A stretch of DNA of 16,263 nucleotides from CAYFJO01 sp964343305 (GTDB lineage Bacteria > Planctomycetota > Planctomycetia > Pirellulales > Pirellulaceae): positions 1 to 16,263 of the forward strand of contig CAYFJO010000234.1 of NCBI GenBank assembly GCA_964343305.1, in the 5' to 3' direction. Positions 13,746 through 16,263 of this stretch are shown one piece after another. Within the stretch, counting starts at the first letter, position 1, and each line of letters opens with the position of its first letter. The translations under genes were made by a program, and so were the position numbers. The notes beneath the pieces are model-generated. The model was given only the letters and a program-made list of their open reading frames with translations, ran no database searches and was not told the DNA's origin.

Positions 13746-13955
13746 CCGCGGCTCGTTCAACCCATCGCCATTTGGTCGACCAGTTGCCCAACTGCGATCG
13801 GTAGCTCTCGGATATGCCCGATTTTGTACCACTTTCGTTAGCGATCTGTTCACACCCAAATCCCGATAAACGCAGAACGCGCCAAACGCCTTCGCTGGCT
13901 CCGCGTCCTGCATTTCCCACGGTTTCCTTTCGAGCGATCCATCTTGAGCAATCAT
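13741..13955 (-). pseudogene. frameshifted terminase-small-like phage protein fragment
   Basis: Reading leftward, frame A gives KPWEMQDAEPAKAFGAFCVY then RDLGVNRSLTKVVQ. Near 13815-13825 the reading must shift to frame B, which gives SESYRSQLGNWSTKWRWVERAAA. Joined, these match the N-terminal helix-turn-helix seen in many small-terminase-like phage proteins (KAYxAFxxYRDxG, RSLxKVA, WSxxxxWVERAxAYD). A frameshift in an A-rich run plus loss of the remaining protein makes this a relic. It directly precedes the integrase fragment. The family call comes from memory of the motif. Confidence 0.6.
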
Positions 13956-14334
13956 GGTTCATTATAGACAAATTGTTCGATGGTTCCGTGAGGTGGCGGC
14001 TGTTACCGTTTGAATTCATTCAGTGTATTCCCTTCAACGCGATAGTGAACTTCAAAATCGTGGAACTTTGGCACAAGTCGCTCGCTTGTTGGCACGTGCT
14101 TCGTCGCGCTGCATAAGCAAAAACGTGACGGACAATCACGCTCGCGGTGCGCGCTGGCCGTGTCAAATTGTCAAAGAACAGGATACCGATTCGGCGATTA
14201 CCGGAATTCTCGGCGTCAAATTCTCGTCTAGTTGGTCGTTTTGCCAACCAAAGTGTGTGCGCAAAAATCGGTGGACCAGTGCATAACGATCGGCTTTGAT
14301 GTCGCGGCAGTGGCGATCGAAGAGTCAGGCTAAT
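13956..14334. other. spacer without a convincing gene
   Basis: Open frames here are short and show no conserved pattern. On the minus strand a TATAAT box at 13961-13966 could be a -10 for the phage-relic fragment, but no good -35 is seen. Around 14161-14182, minus strand, there is TGTTCTTTGACAATTTGACA, mentioned among the findings as weakly leader-like. Confidence 0.5.
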
Positions 14335-16263
14335 TTAATCTACTTTCTCGTCCGTGGTGAGAAGGCGTGCCTCGCCGTTGAGCAATCTAAATCTCATGCC
14401 ATTAATTTGATATCTAGTCTTGTAGGTCCGCAAGCCAAGACTTGAGTTGATTACAAGATTCCCAGGCGTCGACAATCGAGAAGTGTCTCCCACCCAGTCA
14501 ATTAGTAAACTGCTGCCCAGCGCTGCTTGAATGCGAACCCGTTTCATAGGTCGAGTCATCACACGTACTCGGAGTTGATGATTCTGCCCGATCGTCAGCG
14601 GGTCGTGCTGTTTCCTCGTTTCGTTTTGAGGTGGAGGTTTGTTGTCAATTCTGTTCAACCCAACAATACGATCGTTATGCGAATTGAACTGCAACAAGAC
14701 GTGGGATTCCTCGACGGGCAACACCAAACTAATTGAGTTCTGAATTTGGTGGGGGACGAAATCGACTGTTGCCTCGTAGCTTCCTTGAACTAAAAGGGGC
14801 ATTTGAATAACGCAAGGCATTTTGTCATCGGAAACGATACCTTCATTATTTTTCTCCCAAGTACCTTGCACCGTATCTCGATCAATATGCACTTTTGAAA
14901 GTAGATCAATTTCTTCACCAAGTTCGATTTCCTTTCCCGGTTTTTTCTCGTATAGATGAAATGCTTTTCCACTTAATAATTCAAGGCGTGCATGAGTCAA
15001 CTCAGCAAAAGCTCCCCAGCTGAAGAATCCGGGAGTGTTCACTGGCAATTTCCAGTGCTCGATTTCGCCGAGAGAATCAATGGGACCTCGCCATCGCGTC
15101 AACGGTTTGCCATCCAATTGAACGTCAATACTGACCTCAGGATCCGCCCTTGTCACTTCAATCATGACTTCGTGTTCGACATCAAGTCCAAGATCGGTCT
15201 CGACCACATTGTGATCCCTGCCGTGCAGTCGAACTCCATCCAAAACTTCGAATCCAGCTTTGCCTTTATCAAAATCGAACTGTACTTGCTTATCCCGAAC
15301 CGGTAGATAGATCAGAGTCACTCCGTCCCGCCTTCGAAGAAACCGGACGGTCAGCCGGTAATCTCCCAAAACTTGCACGGGAATGCCAAGTCGAAAAACG
15401 CCATGGTTGCCGGTAGGACTCTTAATAGTCGAACCGTCGCGAATCCAAACGCCTGATGCTGCGTCACGATCGAGGTCGACTAAATCCAACAGATTGTTCG
15501 ACTCCGTTGAATTGAGAGGGGGACGTGGATCATTGAGGAGATAGATCGCATTTGATCCACCATTTTGCCGGCCCGGATGCTCAACGTCAGCTACGATCGT
15601 GTTGCCGGAAGCCGTAAACCTCGCATCTTCGACTCTTGCTCCCAGTTCAACCCCAAAGATTTCGACACCCGCGTGAACGTCCCAGAGTCGCACAGTGCCA
15701 TCACCACTTGCCGTAAGCAACCTCGAACCATCCGCGTTGAAATCGACACGACTTATGTACGAATTGTGCCCGCTCAAATCATAGAGTTTCTTCCAGGTTG
15801 CAGTGTCCCAAAGTTGTACTTCATGGTCATATGACCCGACGACGAAGAAACGGCTATCAGGGCTGAACTTCATCGTGATTGTGTTCAAGTTCCACTCATG
15901 AACAAGTCTCTGATCCGCGACGGTGTACACACTGTTCGTAAATTTGTGTTTGGTCACAACGTATTTACGATCCGGACTGATTGCAACAGGCCTGCCTCTA
16001 AGCATCGTCAAGTGATCGGCCAAGCTCGTCGAGTCGTTCTCAATAATCGTTGAATTGCGAGAGTGATTGAAAAAAGTCAAAGACATCTTCGCATTTGGGG
16101 TGAATTCCAACGCATTCAAACTGCGAAGTGAGTCTTCCATGACAAGGTGCCCATCTTGGACGTCCCATAGTCGAAATTGGCCGTTTACATTGGCGGCGAT
16201 GAATCTGCCGCCAGGTGAAAATGCGATTCCTTTCACCTCATCTCCTATGGAACTAAATGATTT
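14335..16263 (-). CDS. WD40-repeat protein with two tandem C-terminal beta modules, 5' end off the window
   Basis: The frame is open to the right window edge, and the residues before the first internal GTG (SSIGDEVKGIAFSPGG) already form a WD40 blade, so the start lies outside. At least four blades follow (GQFRLWDVQDG, PVAISPDRKYVV, MKFSPDSRFFVVGSYD with VQLWD, VDFNADGSRLLTASGDGTVRLWD). After YLLNDPRPP come two homologous modules of about 180 residues, each opening LL-x5-DRD, then VQGSYEATVDF or VLGDYRLTVRF, then LPV: probably carbohydrate-binding/LamG-like beta sandwiches. No kinase or peptidase domain is visible in this part. In planctomycetes such proteins are often C-termini of Ser/Thr kinases or stand-alone scaffolds. 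It is not part of the mobile block. Confidence 0.87.
   Translation of the reverse strand, partial: KSFSSIGDEVKGIAFSPGGRFIAANVNGQFRLWDVQDGHLVMEDSLRSLNALEFTPNAKMSLTFFNHSRNSTIIENDSTSLADHLTMLRGRPVAISPDRKYVVTKHKFTNSVYTVADQRLVHEWNLNTITMKFSPDSRFFVVGSYDHEVQLWDTATWKKLYDLSGHNSYISRVDFNADGSRLLTASGDGTVRLWDVHAGVEIFGVELGARVEDARFTASGNTIVADVEHPGRQNGGSNAIYLLNDPRPPLNSTESNNLLDLVDLDRDAASGVWIRDGSTIKSPTGNHGVFRLGIPVQVLGDYRLTVRFLRRRDGVTLIYLPVRDKQVQFDFDKGKAGFEVLDGVRLHGRDHNVVETDLGLDVEHEVMIEVTRADPEVSIDVQLDGKPLTRWRGPIDSLGEIEHWKLPVNTPGFFSWGAFAELTHARLELLSGKAFHLYEKKPGKEIELGEEIDLLSKVHIDRDTVQGTWEKNNEGIVSDDKMPCVIQMPLLVQGSYEATVDFVPHQIQNSISLVLPVEESHVLLQFNSHNDRIVGLNRIDNKPPPQNETRKQHDPLTIGQNHQLRVRVMTRPMKRVRIQAALGSSLLIDWVGDTSRLSTPGNLVINSSLGLRTYKTRYQINGMRFRLLNGEARLLTTDEKVD

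Noticed and set aside
13974..13996. GTTCGAT ... TTCCGTGAGGTGG as a second copy of the tRNA-Arg 3' end (attachment site partner).
   Set aside because: It shares only short blocks with 488-505 and needs several gaps; the T-stem and acceptor sequences are not preserved.
14020..14247. Leftward 75-residue frame MAKRPTRREFDAENSG.
   Set aside because: No recognisable domain, no ribosome site seen, and composition like non-coding spacer.
1..16263. CRISPR arrays, IS elements with terminal repeats, toxin-antitoxin pairs.
   Set aside because: No regular repeat-spacer array, transposase or typical toxin-antitoxin pair was found by reading.

Overview
The window looks like a planctomycete chromosome, probably Pirellulales. 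This is inferred from the partial WD40 protein at the right edge, whose C-terminal beta modules resemble those of planctomycete WD40/kinase proteins, from the moderate GC content with weak or variable Shine-Dalgarno sites, and from gene style. No rRNA or taxonomic marker is present, so the assignment is an inference.

Layout: (1) 71-507, a rightward tRNA cluster: a class I tRNA with a UAG anticodon (nominally Leu), tRNA-Asp(GTC) and tRNA-Arg(TCG). (2) 460-6750, a compact leftward operon of an integrative element whose tyrosine integrase abuts, and reads into, the 3' half of tRNA-Arg. From promoter to integrase it carries an AlpA-like HTH protein, a 41-residue DUF3102-like remnant, a 156-residue unknown protein, a DUF669 protein with an acidic tail, an archaeo-eukaryotic-type primase with a PriCT-like tail, a 100-residue unknown protein, a DnaB/RepA-like RecA-fold helicase lacking the DnaB N-domain, a 66-residue unknown protein, a winged-helix protein, a zinc-ribbon protein, an XRE regulator and the integrase. 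At the 3' end of the winged-helix gene there are four 22-24 bp iteron-like units, a tandem 10-bp repeat and a 12-bp-stem hairpin, which together look like a replication origin. No capsid, tail, conjugation or relaxase gene is visible, so the element resembles a satellite-type or phage-plasmid-like replicon. (3) 6782-6974, a non-coding control region with six ATTTGG/CCAAAT boxes. (4) 6976-7626, an unrecognised leftward gene. (5) 7631-13338, a rightward defence-type block: an AlbA_2/HATPase_c_4 ATP-binding protein with a broken 5' end, a full-length type I restriction HsdR, and an EcsC-family protein. HsdM and HsdS are missing. (6) 13339-14334, debris: nested palindromes, a second integrase fragment and a frameshifted phage terminase-small-like fragment. 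(7) 14335-16263, a WD40-repeat protein, 5' end off the window.

My reading is that a replicating integrative element entered at tRNA-Arg and that its distal part, or an older neighbouring element, carries the remains of a type I restriction locus whose left half was lost at about 7630-7690. No second copy of the tRNA-Arg 3' end was found, so the element's right boundary is not fixed. The strongest candidates for something undescribed are the iteron/hairpin origin with its replication operon and the HsdM/HsdS-less HsdR-EcsC pair.
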